Source: Bacteroidota bacterium
GTDB taxonomy: Bacteria; Bacteroidota; Bacteroidia; Bacteroidales; Prolixibacteraceae
Reading direction: 5' to 3'
DNA length: 10,376 nt
NCBI GenBank assembly: GCA_023393265.1
Contig: JAEWME010000337.1
Location: 1-10,376, forward strand
In this document: positions 1 to 6,771 of the stretch, in pieces
Layout of the letters: every line of letters begins with the position of its first letter
Position numbering within the stretch: the first letter of the stretch is position 1
Program-made: the position numbers and the translations under genes
The notes under the pieces: model-generated
The model's input: only the letters and a program-made list of their open reading frames with translations
Database searches by the model: none
Told to the model about the DNA's origin: nothing

Positions 1-13
1 TTCTACTTTAACA
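1..13 (+). repeat. IS terminal inverted repeat, transposase 3' side
   Basis: TTCTACTTTAACA is a perfect inverted match to 1510-1522. The transposase stop codon lies only a few bases inside this end. Confidence 0.85.
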
Positions 14-16
14 CAT

Positions 17-1345
17 TTAAATTCTTAGATACGAGTTATTTATATCTCGTTGTCTGATAAGGTGTCTGTCATGCATTCTGTCAAAGAACTGTTCTTCGGT
101 CATTTCCTTATACAGCTTAAAAACAAACCATTCCTTTATATCTCTGGCAGAGAGCAATGGCAAATCTTCAAAACACCGTAGTTTTTCTTTCAGGATAAAC
201 GACGACACTAAAAAATTCAAAGCCACCTGGTGTTGCCAGGCCAGCCACTTTCGGGTCTGGAACTGGTCTAATCCGAGTATTTGCTTGGATTCTTTGATGC
301 AATGTTCGACAAAGAACCGCTGTGCCTGCATGTACGCCAACGCTTGGTGTGTGTATTGTTCCAGGTTGGCATTGGTGAACGAATATTTTATTTCAACGGT
401 ATTTTTTGCGGACAATGTTTTGCGGATGACCAGCATCCGGGGTTCTATCTGGTTGATGCTTTTATTCCAGATAAATACACGTACAAAGTGATATTCCCCG
501 GTAAGTTTACCTTTGGCTGTATTGCGTACCTGAATCTTTTCCCAATCAGCGGGCTGAAGGCCCTCCATGTATTCGGATACGCTTATGTCCGGAGTTGATG
601 CTTTGAGCCTTTTGGGAGCTGGGCCCTTGGTTGACTTTCGCTGGGGAAGGTACAACTCCGGCTGATTGAGGTATATTTTTTGATCTGAATGGATGTCCAG
701 CATGTAGATGTAGCCCATCTGGTCAATGGCCCTGGCAAGGTTGGCATCGTTGCCATAATAACCATCGCCCCCGATATAATCGAAGCAAACACCGTTCTGG
801 ATTTGTTGATCAATGATGTCAGCAGCCAATTCCAGTTTGGTTTTGAATGCCCTGTTCCCATTGGGTATTCCGGCTTCTTCACAACGATCAGGGTCATTGC
901 ACCAATCTTCAGGTAAATACAGCCTGGCATCGACCATCGAAGCAAAGTCACCATTGCTCAGGCAGGCAAAAACGGCGACTTGCGAGTTGGATATTTTGCC
1001 TACGTTGCCACAATACTGCCATCCAACACCAACGCTTTTGTCGCCTTTCTTGACCCAACCGCTTTCATCGATGATCAGCCCGGTTAGCTTTCTCTTTGGT
1101 AGTATTGCACTTACCTCTTTCGAAACCTGATCAATAACCGAACGCTCATCCCAATTGGATTCGGTAATGAAGTGTTGCATTTGATGGTAATTGGCATCAA
1201 GGTCTGCACTGATACGTTCTATGTTTCGTAATTCACTTTGCACTATTCCTTTGGTATAACGTTCTGCTTTATCAAAAAACTTCTTGGTGCAATTGCTAAA
1301 TATATGTTTATACGGTTTAAGGTGATCACTTAGCCTCTGGGTCAC
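17..1345 (-). CDS. IS701/IS4-superfamily DDE transposase
   Basis: This 442-residue protein is probably the transposase that cuts and joins the ends of the surrounding IS. The DDE catalytic core is visible: first Asp at residue 93 in LIIDESGW, second Asp at 194 in IGGDGYYG, and a C-terminal helix RFFVEHCIKESKQILGL where Glu347 is the likely third acid. A beta-strand-rich stretch (about 250-330) between the second Asp and the Glu fits the IS4/IS701 insertion domain. The length is usual for the family. The assigned start is a GTG at 1345. The frame stays open for about 96 nt further upstream with no ATG, GTG or TTG, and reads protein-like near the start (KKDNRYGKTLASV), so the true N-terminus may lie upstream at a rarer start codon. 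No frameshift or internal stop is present. Confidence 0.9.
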   Translation of the reverse strand: MTQRLSDHLKPYKHIFSNCTKKFFDKAERYTKGIVQSELRNIERISADLDANYHQMQHFITESNWDERSVIDQVSKEVSAILPKRKLTGLIIDESGWVKKGDKSVGVGWQYCGNVGKISNSQVAVFACLSNGDFASMVDARLYLPEDWCNDPDRCEEAGIPNGNRAFKTKLELAADIIDQQIQNGVCFDYIGGDGYYGNDANLARAIDQMGYIYMLDIHSDQKIYLNQPELYLPQRKSTKGPAPKRLKASTPDISVSEYMEGLQPADWEKIQVRNTAKGKLTGEYHFVRVFIWNKSINQIEPRMLVIRKTLSAKNTVEIKYSFTNANLEQYTHQALAYMQAQRFFVEHCIKESKQILGLDQFQTRKWLAWQHQVALNFLVSSFILKEKLRCFEDLPLLSARDIKEWFVFKLYKEMTEEQFFDRMHDRHLIRQRDINNSYLRI

Positions 1346-1461
1346 AGAGGCCAGTGTTTTTCCATATCTGTTGTCTTTTTTACGTTGTATTAAACATTGC
1401 TCGGAACGATAAATTTGTTCTTTGATTACACTTCTAAAATACTAATAATCAATAACTAAGA

Positions 1462-1469
1462 CAAATATA
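1462..1469 (-). promoter_or_regulatory. Candidate Bacteroidota -7 element for transposase
   Basis: On the minus strand this reads TATATTTG, a perfect match to the Bacteroidota primary sigma -7 consensus TAnnTTTG. It lies inside the IS, 117 bp upstream of the assigned GTG. No TTG is seen at the usual -33 spacing (the nearest is 13 bp upstream), so only half of the promoter is supported. Confidence 0.35.
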
Positions 1470-1509
1470 AAACAAAGAAAATCAATGGTTTATACGTTTA
1501 TTTTTAATC

Positions 1510-1522
1510 TGTTAAAGTAGAA
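1510..1522 (-). repeat. IS terminal inverted repeat, transposase 5' side
   Basis: TGTTAAAGTAGAA is the inverted partner of positions 1-13. It is followed by TTAA at 1523-1526, a plausible target duplication. Confidence 0.85.
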
Positions 1523-1599
1523 TTAATATGACATATAGAAGATGAAGTGTTTGAGTTTTCTTAATTAGTTTATAACATAAGAAAAACAAAAGCACCCAG

Positions 1600-1731
1600 T
1601 TACAATTTAAATTTTTTCTTCTGTGCTTCAGCGGTCACAAACTTCATTATAGACTCATAATCTTCAACCAGAAAGTTCGACACCTCTCCGCTTTGGGTCA
1701 CTGAAACAAGAAATCCGCAATTGATAATCAA
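1600..1731 (-). pseudogene. Gene-end remnant, copy 1 (unrecognised family)
   Basis: A leftward frame open for 43 codons contains SGEVSNFLVEDYESIMKFV and ends with TAA at 1600-1602. It matches a second leftward segment at 8914-9033. Over 1654-1693 versus 8947-8986 the DNA is identical at 36 of 40 bases. Several differences fall at synonymous positions of this frame (GTG/GTA, CTG/TTG, AAG/AAA), so the segment behaves like coding DNA. The frame is closed upstream by TGA (1732-1734). A minus-strand ATG at 1757-1755 lies in another frame, so the copy appears frameshifted. I do not recognise the protein family. The same DNA forms a rightward terminator-like hairpin, so a non-coding explanation remains possible. 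Confidence 0.45.
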
Positions 1732-1752
1732 TCAGTCGCGGATTTTATTTTT
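1711..1752 (+). terminator. Rightward terminator-like hairpin
   Basis: AAATCCGC (1711-1718) pairs perfectly with GCGGATTT (1738-1745), with an inner ATTGAT/ATCAAT pairing, followed by a T-rich run TTTTATTTTTG. It lies within the remnant at 1600-1731, opposite its direction. Confidence 0.5.
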
Positions 1753-1893
1753 GTCATTTGCACGAGATTTGCACATCTTGTTAATTTCTCATCTTTTAAA
1801 TTGAATCATTGAGGGTGAAACAAACTTAATGAATTTCAATAAATAAATAAACTCCAAGGGACCGCCAGGCGCCTGTTTCAAATAAGAAAAGCC

Positions 1894-1926
1894 AAAGGGT
1901 CAGAATCAAAAGTTCTGGCCTTTTTT
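1894..1926 (+). terminator. Rho-independent terminator, rightward
   Basis: GGTCAGAA (1898-1905) pairs with TTCTGGCC (1913-1920) through eight base pairs including one G-U, with a 7-nt loop, and is followed directly by six T. No intact rightward gene precedes it in this window, so it may have served a gene now lost or interrupted by the IS. Confidence 0.65.
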
Positions 1927-1985
1927 AATGTAGTCAGAAATGTCAGGTTTTCCCTTTTTTATGGACTGAAAAAATTGGAGTAAAC

Positions 1986-2012
1986 AAACAAAAAGCCCCC
2001 GATCTGGAGGCT
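1986..2012 (-). terminator. Rho-independent terminator, leftward
   Basis: Read on the minus strand, AGCCTCC and GGGGGCT (2012-2006 and 2000-1994) pair with one mismatch and a 5-nt loop, followed by TTTTTGTTTG. It lies about 47 bp past the stop of the leftward coding-like tail at 2059-2124, as expected for the end of a leftward gene. Confidence 0.6.
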
Positions 2013-2058
2013 TCTGTGTGATATGTATCAAAACACTTATTCCTGGCATCTGCCCCGA

Positions 2059-2124
2059 TTACTTTATTTGTACCATTTCAGCGGTGCGTTTAATGATTAT
2101 TTCTAAAAGTCTCAAATCATCTAA
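2059..2124 (-). pseudogene. Possible 3' tail of a lost leftward gene
   Basis: A 21-codon leftward frame reads DDLRLLEIIIKRTAEMVQIK and ends with TAA at 2059-2061, followed about 47 bp later by a leftward terminator. It looks like a protein C-terminus, but a TAG at 2125-2127 closes the frame upstream. The length alone could be chance; the terminator placement is the main support. Confidence 0.25.
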
Positions 2125-2280
2125 CTATCAGAACTTGTCGCATTTAGCCTCTTACATTGTCGTTTCAATACAGTAAGTCATTTAATATTGTTTCCGAAAT
2201 TTGTATCAGCAGAATGATAAAATGCGCTGATGACAGCTATAAAAAACTTTTCAGAATATCAAATATTTAAAAAGAACACA

Positions 2281-2691
2281 ATGACAGACAAAAGAACAAT
2301 TTCAAAAGGCCGTCTCTGGACAGCACGAATTATGAGCGGAATCGTTATTCTGTTTATGTTAATGGACAGTATAATGAAATTTATCAAACCTCCTTCCATA
2401 ATAGAAGGCACAGTTTCCCTTGGCTTTGCAGAGCATGATATTCTTACGCTCGGATTTCTGGGCTTACTTTCAACGCTGCTGTATGCTTATCCGAAGACCT
2501 CAGTTTTGGGTGCAGTACTGCTGACGGCTTATTGGGGTGGTGCCATTGCGACACATGTGCGGCTCGATAATCCTTTGTTTTCGCATATTCTTTTTCCGGT
2601 CTATCTGGCAATCTTAGCCTGGGGAGGAATCTGGCTGATAAATGAACAATTGCGCAATCTCTTTCCTTTTAAAAAATATGACAAACCTTAA
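2281..2691 (+). CDS. DoxX-like four-helix membrane protein
   Basis: This is a small integral membrane protein of the DoxX-like (DoxX_2) family, 136 residues with this start. Four hydrophobic segments are visible at about residues 15-33, 53-70, 74-92 and 102-121. The stretch GGAIATHVR followed by SHILFPVYLAILAWGG is the typical end of DoxX_2 proteins, with a conserved His after the third helix. The in-frame ATG at 2230 would add 17 residues that do not resemble the family, so 2281 is preferred although neither start has a clear Shine-Dalgarno sequence. DoxX proteins have been linked to redox and thiol stress in other bacteria, but the biochemical role of this subfamily is not established. It is the first of four rightward genes, with 75 bp to the next. 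Confidence 0.85.
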   Translation: MTDKRTISKGRLWTARIMSGIVILFMLMDSIMKFIKPPSIIEGTVSLGFAEHDILTLGFLGLLSTLLYAYPKTSVLGAVLLTAYWGGAIATHVRLDNPLFSHILFPVYLAILAWGGIWLINEQLRNLFPFKKYDKP

Positions 2692-2766
2692 TTTGAAATT
2701 TTGAATTAAAAACAGTCATATTTTTTATCCAATTAAATTGGCTTTCATGAATTAAAATATACAATC

Positions 2767-3216
2767 ATGTCAAATAACAAAGTAACATTACACCGGGTAC
2801 TGGCTGCTTCTCCTGAGAAGGTATTCCGGGCATTTTCCAATGAAGATGCTTTTGCCTCGTGGCTGCCTCCTTATGGATTTGTCTGTAAGTTGCATCAAAT
2901 GGAGTTCAGGGAAAAAGGAACCTACAAAATGTCGTTTACCAATTTTTCTACCGGCAATGGCCATTCTTTCGGAGGTGAGTTCATAGAAATAAAACCCAAC
3001 GAATTACTCAAATACACCGACCGGTTTGACGACCCGAATTTACCGGGAGAAATGATAACTACGGTAAAGTTAAATGAAGTTTCATGTGGCACTGAATTGC
3101 ACATTGTGCAGGAAGGTATTCCTGATGTCATTCCGGTAGAAATGTGTTACCTGGGTTGGCAGGAATCACTGGAAAAACTGAAGAAACTGGTGGAGCCGGA
3201 AATTCCGGATGCATAA
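2767..3216 (+). CDS. SRPBCC/AHSA1-family protein
   Basis: This 149-residue protein has the START-like (Bet v1) fold of the AHSA1/SRPBCC family. The N-terminal HRVLAASPEKVFRAFSN is the usual first strand and helix, followed by a tryptophan-proline site (SWLPPYGF, residues 31-38), the FREKGTYKMSF strand and a C-terminal amphipathic helix GWQESLEKLKKLV. Such proteins bind hydrophobic small molecules in a central cavity or act as cyclase- or chaperone-like accessory proteins; no substrate can be read from the sequence. It lies 75 bp after the DoxX-like gene and 47 bp before the Arr gene. The leftward operon at 7650-6772 has a tandem-domain member of the same family. Confidence 0.88.
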   Translation: MSNNKVTLHRVLAASPEKVFRAFSNEDAFASWLPPYGFVCKLHQMEFREKGTYKMSFTNFSTGNGHSFGGEFIEIKPNELLKYTDRFDDPNLPGEMITTVKLNEVSCGTELHIVQEGIPDVIPVEMCYLGWQESLEKLKKLVEPEIPDA

Positions 3217-3263
3217 AATAACTTGCAGACCAACAGTAATATTTATGTTAAAATAATTGGTAA

Positions 3264-4007
3264 ATGGAATTCAACCCGAACAATAATATTGTGAAACGTT
3301 GCCTTCAAGGAATGGCCATGGAAGAACAAGGCAAGCCCGGGGAAGCAGGAAAACTATTCCTTCAGGCCTGGAATGAAGCAACAAACAACTTTGAGAAATT
3401 TCTTGCTGCTCATTATGTGTCACGGCATCAAAAAAATGTTCGTGATAAATTAAAATGGCTGGAAACGACTTTAAAGCATGCTTTAAATGTTAATGACGAC
3501 ACAGTTACGAGCGCCTTTCCTTCCCTGTATTTAAAAATCGCAAAATGTTATGAAGAAATAGGCGACTCCGGCAATGCAAAAAAGAATCGCGAGTTGGCGG
3601 CTTCGTTTAAGGATAAGCCTTCAGACAAAGGCCCTTTTTATCACGGAACTAAAGCAGACTTGCAGGTTGGTGATTTACTGACACCAGGGGGAAGTTCCAA
3701 TTATAAACCTGAACTCAAAATGAACCACATTTATTTCACAGCGTTGATTAATGGTGCAGGACTTGCCGCAGCTTTGGCAAAAGGCGATGGAAGTGAACGT
3801 GTATACATTGTTGAACCTACAGGAAGCTTTGAAAATGATCCAAACGTTACGGATAAGAAATTCCCGGGAAATCCGACACGTTCCTATCGTTCCCTGTCGC
3901 CATTGAAAATTGTTGGCGAAGTAACCGACTGGGTGAGAATAACACCAGAGGAGCTCCACAGATGGCGTGAAAAGCTGGACAAAAACAAAGGAGAAATTAT
4001 TAATTGA
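3264..4007 (+). CDS. arr: TPR-like domain fused to rifampin ADP-ribosyltransferase (Arr)
   Basis: Residues 123-245 match the rifamycin-inactivating enzyme Arr, which transfers ADP-ribose from NAD+ to the rifamycin ansa-chain hydroxyl. Signatures are YHGTKADLQVGDLLTPG (126-142), HIYFTAL (155-161), VYIVEPTGSFENDPNVTDKK (180-199) and FPGNPTRSYRS (200-210). The catalytic His, Tyr and Asp of characterised Arr proteins correspond to His127, Tyr157 and probably Asp192. Known stand-alone Arr proteins are about 140 residues; this one has 247. The extra 120 N-terminal residues are helical and TPR-like, for example GMAMEEQGKPGEAGKLFLQAW and AKCYEEIGDSGNAKKNREL, with no signal peptide. The start at 3264 has no strong Shine-Dalgarno sequence but is the first ATG and gives a complete helix. 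Activity against rifamycins is likely from residue conservation; the role of the N-terminal domain is unknown. Confidence 0.92.
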   Translation: MEFNPNNNIVKRCLQGMAMEEQGKPGEAGKLFLQAWNEATNNFEKFLAAHYVSRHQKNVRDKLKWLETTLKHALNVNDDTVTSAFPSLYLKIAKCYEEIGDSGNAKKNRELAASFKDKPSDKGPFYHGTKADLQVGDLLTPGGSSNYKPELKMNHIYFTALINGAGLAAALAKGDGSERVYIVEPTGSFENDPNVTDKKFPGNPTRSYRSLSPLKIVGEVTDWVRITPEELHRWREKLDKNKGEIIN

Positions 4008-4055
4008 TTTAAATGTTTTCTGGTCAGGAATCTGGATTGAGTAAGCATAAGAAAC

Positions 4056-4613
4056 ATGAGAAAAATAATTGCAGCAATCAATATGACGCTTGACGGGATT
4101 TGTGACCATACCGCAGGTATCCCTGATGAAGATTTACATCAACATTATGCTGACCTGTTAAGCAATGCTGGCGCTATTCTGTATGGGAGGGTAACTTATC
4201 AGCTGATGCAATACTGGCAAAATCTTGTAAAAAATCCTTCAGGTGAAAAATCAATGGACGACTTTGCTATGGCAATCGACAGAATACCAAAAATTGTTTT
4301 TTCACAGACCTTAAAAGATCCCAAGTGGGACAGTGCGAAACTTGCAACAAAAGAAATTGAAAAGGAAGTTTTAGAACTCAAACAACAATCGGGCAAAAAT
4401 ATTTTAGTTGGCAGTCGGAGTTTAATTATTCAGCTAATAAACCGTAATTTGATTGATGAGTTTCAGATTTGCATTCATCCAATGATAGAAGGAAAAGGTC
4501 TGCCGTTGTTTGACAAAATAAAAGACAAGACAATTTTTAGACTTTTAAAGACAAAAATCTTTGATTCTGGTGCAATCATTCTTTATTATGAGCCGGCAAA
4601 AAATGACAAATAG
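4056..4613 (+). CDS. RibD C-terminal/DHFR-family reductase-like protein
   Basis: This 185-residue protein belongs to the dihydrofolate reductase-like family related to the RibD C-terminal domain, expected to bind NADPH. Visible signatures are MRKIIAAINMTLDGIC at the N-terminus, AGAILYGRVTYQLM (38-51), PKIVFSQTL (78-86), the nucleotide-binding loop ILVGSRSLIIQL (116-127), LIDEFQICIHPMIEGKGLPLF (132-152) and a final strand SGAIILYYEP. Members of this broad family are mostly uncharacterised; the sequence does not show that it makes tetrahydrofolate. It is the last of the rightward array, 48 bp after Arr, and is distantly related to the gene at 6276-5713 in the convergent operon. Confidence 0.88.
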   Translation: MRKIIAAINMTLDGICDHTAGIPDEDLHQHYADLLSNAGAILYGRVTYQLMQYWQNLVKNPSGEKSMDDFAMAIDRIPKIVFSQTLKDPKWDSAKLATKEIEKEVLELKQQSGKNILVGSRSLIIQLINRNLIDEFQICIHPMIEGKGLPLFDKIKDKTIFRLLKTKIFDSGAIILYYEPAKNDK

Positions 4614-4861
4614 CCTGAAAACGACTCCAAATGAAAAAAGCAAATTACCGCGAATGGACAATATCGAATGGTGGAAGAATCCATCGATAAGGCCATTTTT
4701 TTCAGTGCGCATGGCCCGAGGCTCGACGTGCGGACTATGGTTGAGGAAGAATGTGCCGAGCGTTTCACAGGATTGGGGAACCAGCATTCTAAATGCCGAA
4801 CACCACACCCCTGAAAAATAGAGCTTTTACTGAAAAGGTATGGAATTATCAGCGAATAAAT
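4614..4861. other. Convergence zone between the two gene arrays
   Basis: The rightward array ends at 4613 and the leftward operon ends at 4862. No strong rho-independent terminator is seen. There is a GGCCAT/ATGGCC inverted repeat within about 4690-4720 but no T-run follows it. A possible broken small gene occupies 4631-4814. Confidence 0.5.
4631..4814 (+). pseudogene. Possible frameshifted small gene (unrecognised)
   Basis: An ATG at 4631 begins a natural-looking peptide (MKKANYREWTIS) that stops after 19 codons. From 4668 a different frame reads MVEESIDKAIFFSAHGPR and stays open for 48 codons to TGA at 4812-4814. Skipping one base near 4667 would join them into a protein of about 61 residues with acidic, helical composition. 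It lies downstream of the reductase gene in the same direction. I do not recognise the family. It could be a gene broken by a single-base change, a sequencing error, or chance; a third overlapping frame is also open here. Confidence 0.3.
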
Positions 4862-5701
4862 TTATGCATTTAGCAACGTTTCAATATCAAACTTCTTCAT
4901 TTTCATAAATGCATCAACAACCCTCTGCGCCCTGGAAGGATCACCCATCAGCTTTTCAAGAACCGCGGGTACAATTTGCCACGAAACGCCGAACTGGTCT
5001 TGTAGCCAACCGCACTGTTCGGCTTCAGGTACTGCAGAAAGCTTTTCCCAGTAATAGTCAATTTCTTTCTGCGTTTCGCACGGTACCACCAGCGACAATC
5101 CCTCGTTAAACCCAAACGCATGTTGAAGTGAACTGTCCATTGCCATAAATACATTCCCTTGTAAATGAAACTGTGCGTGTTTAACCGTTCCCTCCACATC
5201 CGGCTCTTCGGCTGTATATCGCGAAATTCCTACAACAGATGAAGGTTTAAATATCGCACTATAAAACTCAATCGCCTGTTCAGCCTTTCCGGCCTGTTTG
5301 CCTGTAAACATCAGCGAAGGCGTAAACTTCTGACCTACATCTTCCATTTTGCCAAACGATAATTGCCAGCTAACTCCGTATTTATCCTGTAACCAGCCGT
5401 ATTTATCGCTCCATGGATATTCGTCTAATTCCATTAAGGCATGACCATGTTCCATTAATTTTGTCCATGCACTATCCACTTCCTCTTCTGATGTGCACAC
5501 CACGAAAAATGAAATGGACGGGTTGATGGTAAAATGTGGCCCTCCGTTCAGGCACATAAATTTCTGCCCGGCAGATTCAAAAGTTACCACCATGGGATTT
5601 TCAGACATAATTTTAGTATGCTGAAATACCGAACAATAAAAATCTGCAGCTTCCTTTGCTTTCCCGTCAAACCAAAGACAAGGATACATCTGATTTTTCA
5701 T
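4862..5701 (-). CDS. Tandem VOC (PhnB-like) protein
   Basis: This 279-residue protein has two VOC-superfamily domains of the PhnB/3-demethylubiquinone-methyltransferase-like type, at about residues 4-117 and 126-247. Each begins with a strand and helix (YPCLWFDGKAKEAADFY; PSLMFTGKQAGKAEQAIEFY) and ends with a near-identical motif, GWLQDKYGVSWQL (102-114) and GWLQDQFGVSWQI (231-243), so the protein arose by duplication or fusion. VOC proteins include glyoxalases, dioxygenases and antibiotic-binding resistance proteins, but the PhnB-like branch has no settled substrate. A short Shine-Dalgarno-like AAAGGA sits just before the ATG. It is the last gene of the leftward operon, 11 bp after the reductase gene. 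The C-terminal 30 residues form a helical tail. Confidence 0.88.
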   Translation of the reverse strand: MKNQMYPCLWFDGKAKEAADFYCSVFQHTKIMSENPMVVTFESAGQKFMCLNGGPHFTINPSISFFVVCTSEEEVDSAWTKLMEHGHALMELDEYPWSDKYGWLQDKYGVSWQLSFGKMEDVGQKFTPSLMFTGKQAGKAEQAIEFYSAIFKPSSVVGISRYTAEEPDVEGTVKHAQFHLQGNVFMAMDSSLQHAFGFNEGLSLVVPCETQKEIDYYWEKLSAVPEAEQCGWLQDQFGVSWQIVPAVLEKLMGDPSRAQRVVDAFMKMKKFDIETLLNA

Positions 5702-5712
5702 TTTCCTTTAAT

Positions 5713-6276
5713 TTACTGTTTTTCTGAAGGTATGTAATTTAACAGGACAACGCCGCTGTTAAACGTTCTTGTCCCGGTGAGTTTTAGGTTGAGCTGGTGT
5801 TTTATTCCGCTGAATATTGAACTTCCTTCACCAATTGCAACCGGGTCGAGCATTACCTGGTATTCATCAATCAGTTCGCTGTCTGAAAACAGGGAAACAA
5901 TGCTTCCGCTCCCCAAAATGGTTAGGTCGTTCCCCGGAGATCGTTTTAGTTGTCTTACTTTCTCTACAATATCGCCATTCATCACCCGGGTATTCTCCCA
6001 GGTTACAGCTCCAAGAGTATTTGAGAATACTATCTTTTCAGCCTTGTTCATACCTTCAGCCACTTCAGGAAACAACTCTTTGGCCATTGGCGTCGGCCAG
6101 AAACTCACCATGTTCTCATAGGTTTTTCTTCCAAACAGCAGAACATTGTTTAACGCCAGCATCGTTTCCGAGTATTCAGCTTCTTCTCCTCCATGTTTGT
6201 GCCAGCCGATATCTTCATCTAAACCCTTGTAAAAACCGTTAAGGGTAATAAAATTGAATATGGTTAATTTTCGCAT
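5713..6276 (-). CDS. RibD C-terminal/DHFR-family reductase-like protein
   Basis: This 187-residue protein is a member of the RibD-C/DHFR-like family. Signatures are MRKLTIFNFITLNGF (1-15), ALNNVLLFGRKTYENMVSFWP (41-61), EKIVFSNTL (80-88), the glycine loop LTILGSGSIVSLF (118-130), IDEYQVMLDPVAIGEGSSIF (136-155) and a terminal strand NSGVVLLNYIP. The fold predicts NADPH binding; the substrate is unknown. It is third in the leftward operon, 24 bp after the VOC gene and 11 bp before the tandem VOC gene, so translation is probably linked. It shares the family, but not close sequence identity, with the gene at 4056-4613. Confidence 0.9.
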   Translation of the reverse strand: MRKLTIFNFITLNGFYKGLDEDIGWHKHGGEEAEYSETMLALNNVLLFGRKTYENMVSFWPTPMAKELFPEVAEGMNKAEKIVFSNTLGAVTWENTRVMNGDIVEKVRQLKRSPGNDLTILGSGSIVSLFSDSELIDEYQVMLDPVAIGEGSSIFSGIKHQLNLKLTGTRTFNSGVVLLNYIPSEKQ

Positions 6277-6300
6277 ATCAGTATTGTTTTTCTTTCGGCG

Positions 6301-6744
6301 CTATCCCTTCTTTTCTGCACAGTTAAACATCCACAGTACTCCAAATTTATCAACACAACTTCCGAAGTAATCGCCCCAGAACATGTCCTGAAGTTCCTGT
6401 TCAATTTTTCCTCCTTCTGAAAGCGCGCTAAACAATTTTCGTGTTTCTTCCCTGGTATCGGGCTGAAGATTGATATACACATTGTTTCCCATATTTACAT
6501 TGAAACCCATTTCCTTGCAGGCATCGGAACCCATCAACAGGTGTCCGCCCAAAATAGGTAAGCCTACATGCATTACTTTGTTGTTCAGCTCTTCGGGCAG
6601 CGGCCGCATATCTTCAGAATGAGGTACGTCTTTAAAACGCATGATGCCATTGCCGTAAAATTCAGTTCCAAATACTGTTTTGTAAAAAAGAAAAGCTTCT
6701 TCGGTGTTGCCCGGAAAATTTAAATAGACATTTACTGTTGCCAT
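6301..6744 (-). CDS. VOC (PhnB-like) family protein
   Basis: This 147-residue single-domain VOC protein starts with the PhnB-like strand-helix VNVYLNFPGNTEEAFLFYKTVFG (residues 4-26), carries HVGLPILGGHLLMGSDA in the centre (59-75), and closes with MFWGDYFGSCVDKFGVLWMFN (121-141), where WGDYFG followed by a D-K-F-G turn marks the branch. Length is normal for single-domain members. No substrate can be inferred; metal binding is not certain in this branch. It is second in the leftward operon, 27 bp after the tandem SRPBCC gene and 24 bp before the reductase gene. Confidence 0.9.
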   Translation of the reverse strand: MATVNVYLNFPGNTEEAFLFYKTVFGTEFYGNGIMRFKDVPHSEDMRPLPEELNNKVMHVGLPILGGHLLMGSDACKEMGFNVNMGNNVYINLQPDTREETRKLFSALSEGGKIEQELQDMFWGDYFGSCVDKFGVLWMFNCAEKKG

Positions 6745-6771
6745 TGTATTTATATTTAAATGAATAATAAA

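Larger units (their letters stand above)
1..1522 (-). mobile_element. Complete IS701/IS4-like insertion sequence
   Basis: A single transposase gene fills most of this unit. The first 13 bases (TTCTACTTTAACA) are the exact reverse complement of positions 1510-1522. Allowing three mismatches the inverted repeat extends to about 23 bp. Directly outside the right end (1523-1526) is TTAA, which fits the YTAR-type 4-bp target known for IS701-family elements. The left flank lies outside the window, so the target duplication cannot be confirmed. The intact reading frame and ends suggest the element is, or recently was, active. The window starting exactly at the IS end may reflect an assembly break at a repeated element. 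Confidence 0.85.
1523..2280. other. Spacer with terminators and gene remnants
   Basis: No intact gene longer than about 45 codons is convincing here. The stretch holds the IS target flank, a diverged gene-end remnant (1600-1731), two rightward terminator-like hairpins (1711-1752 and 1894-1926), one leftward terminator (1986-2012) and a short leftward coding-like tail (2059-2124). The density of terminators and short coding-like pieces suggests decayed or rearranged genes. Confidence 0.6.

Noticed and set aside
1654..1693. tRNA-like TTCGA motif in the repeated 40-bp segment.
   Set aside because: The T-stem does not pair well, especially in copy 1, and differences between copies follow codon positions on the minus strand, not stem pairing.
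2281..4613. Integron cassette array (Arr, VOC and SRPBCC genes are common cassette cargo).
   Set aside because: No integrase, no attC-like folded sites, intergenic gaps of only 47-75 bp, and genes in both orientations arranged as operons.
4561..4821. Rightward 86-codon frame overlapping the end of the reductase gene.
   Set aside because: It overlaps the reductase gene out of frame, has shadow-like composition and resembles no family.
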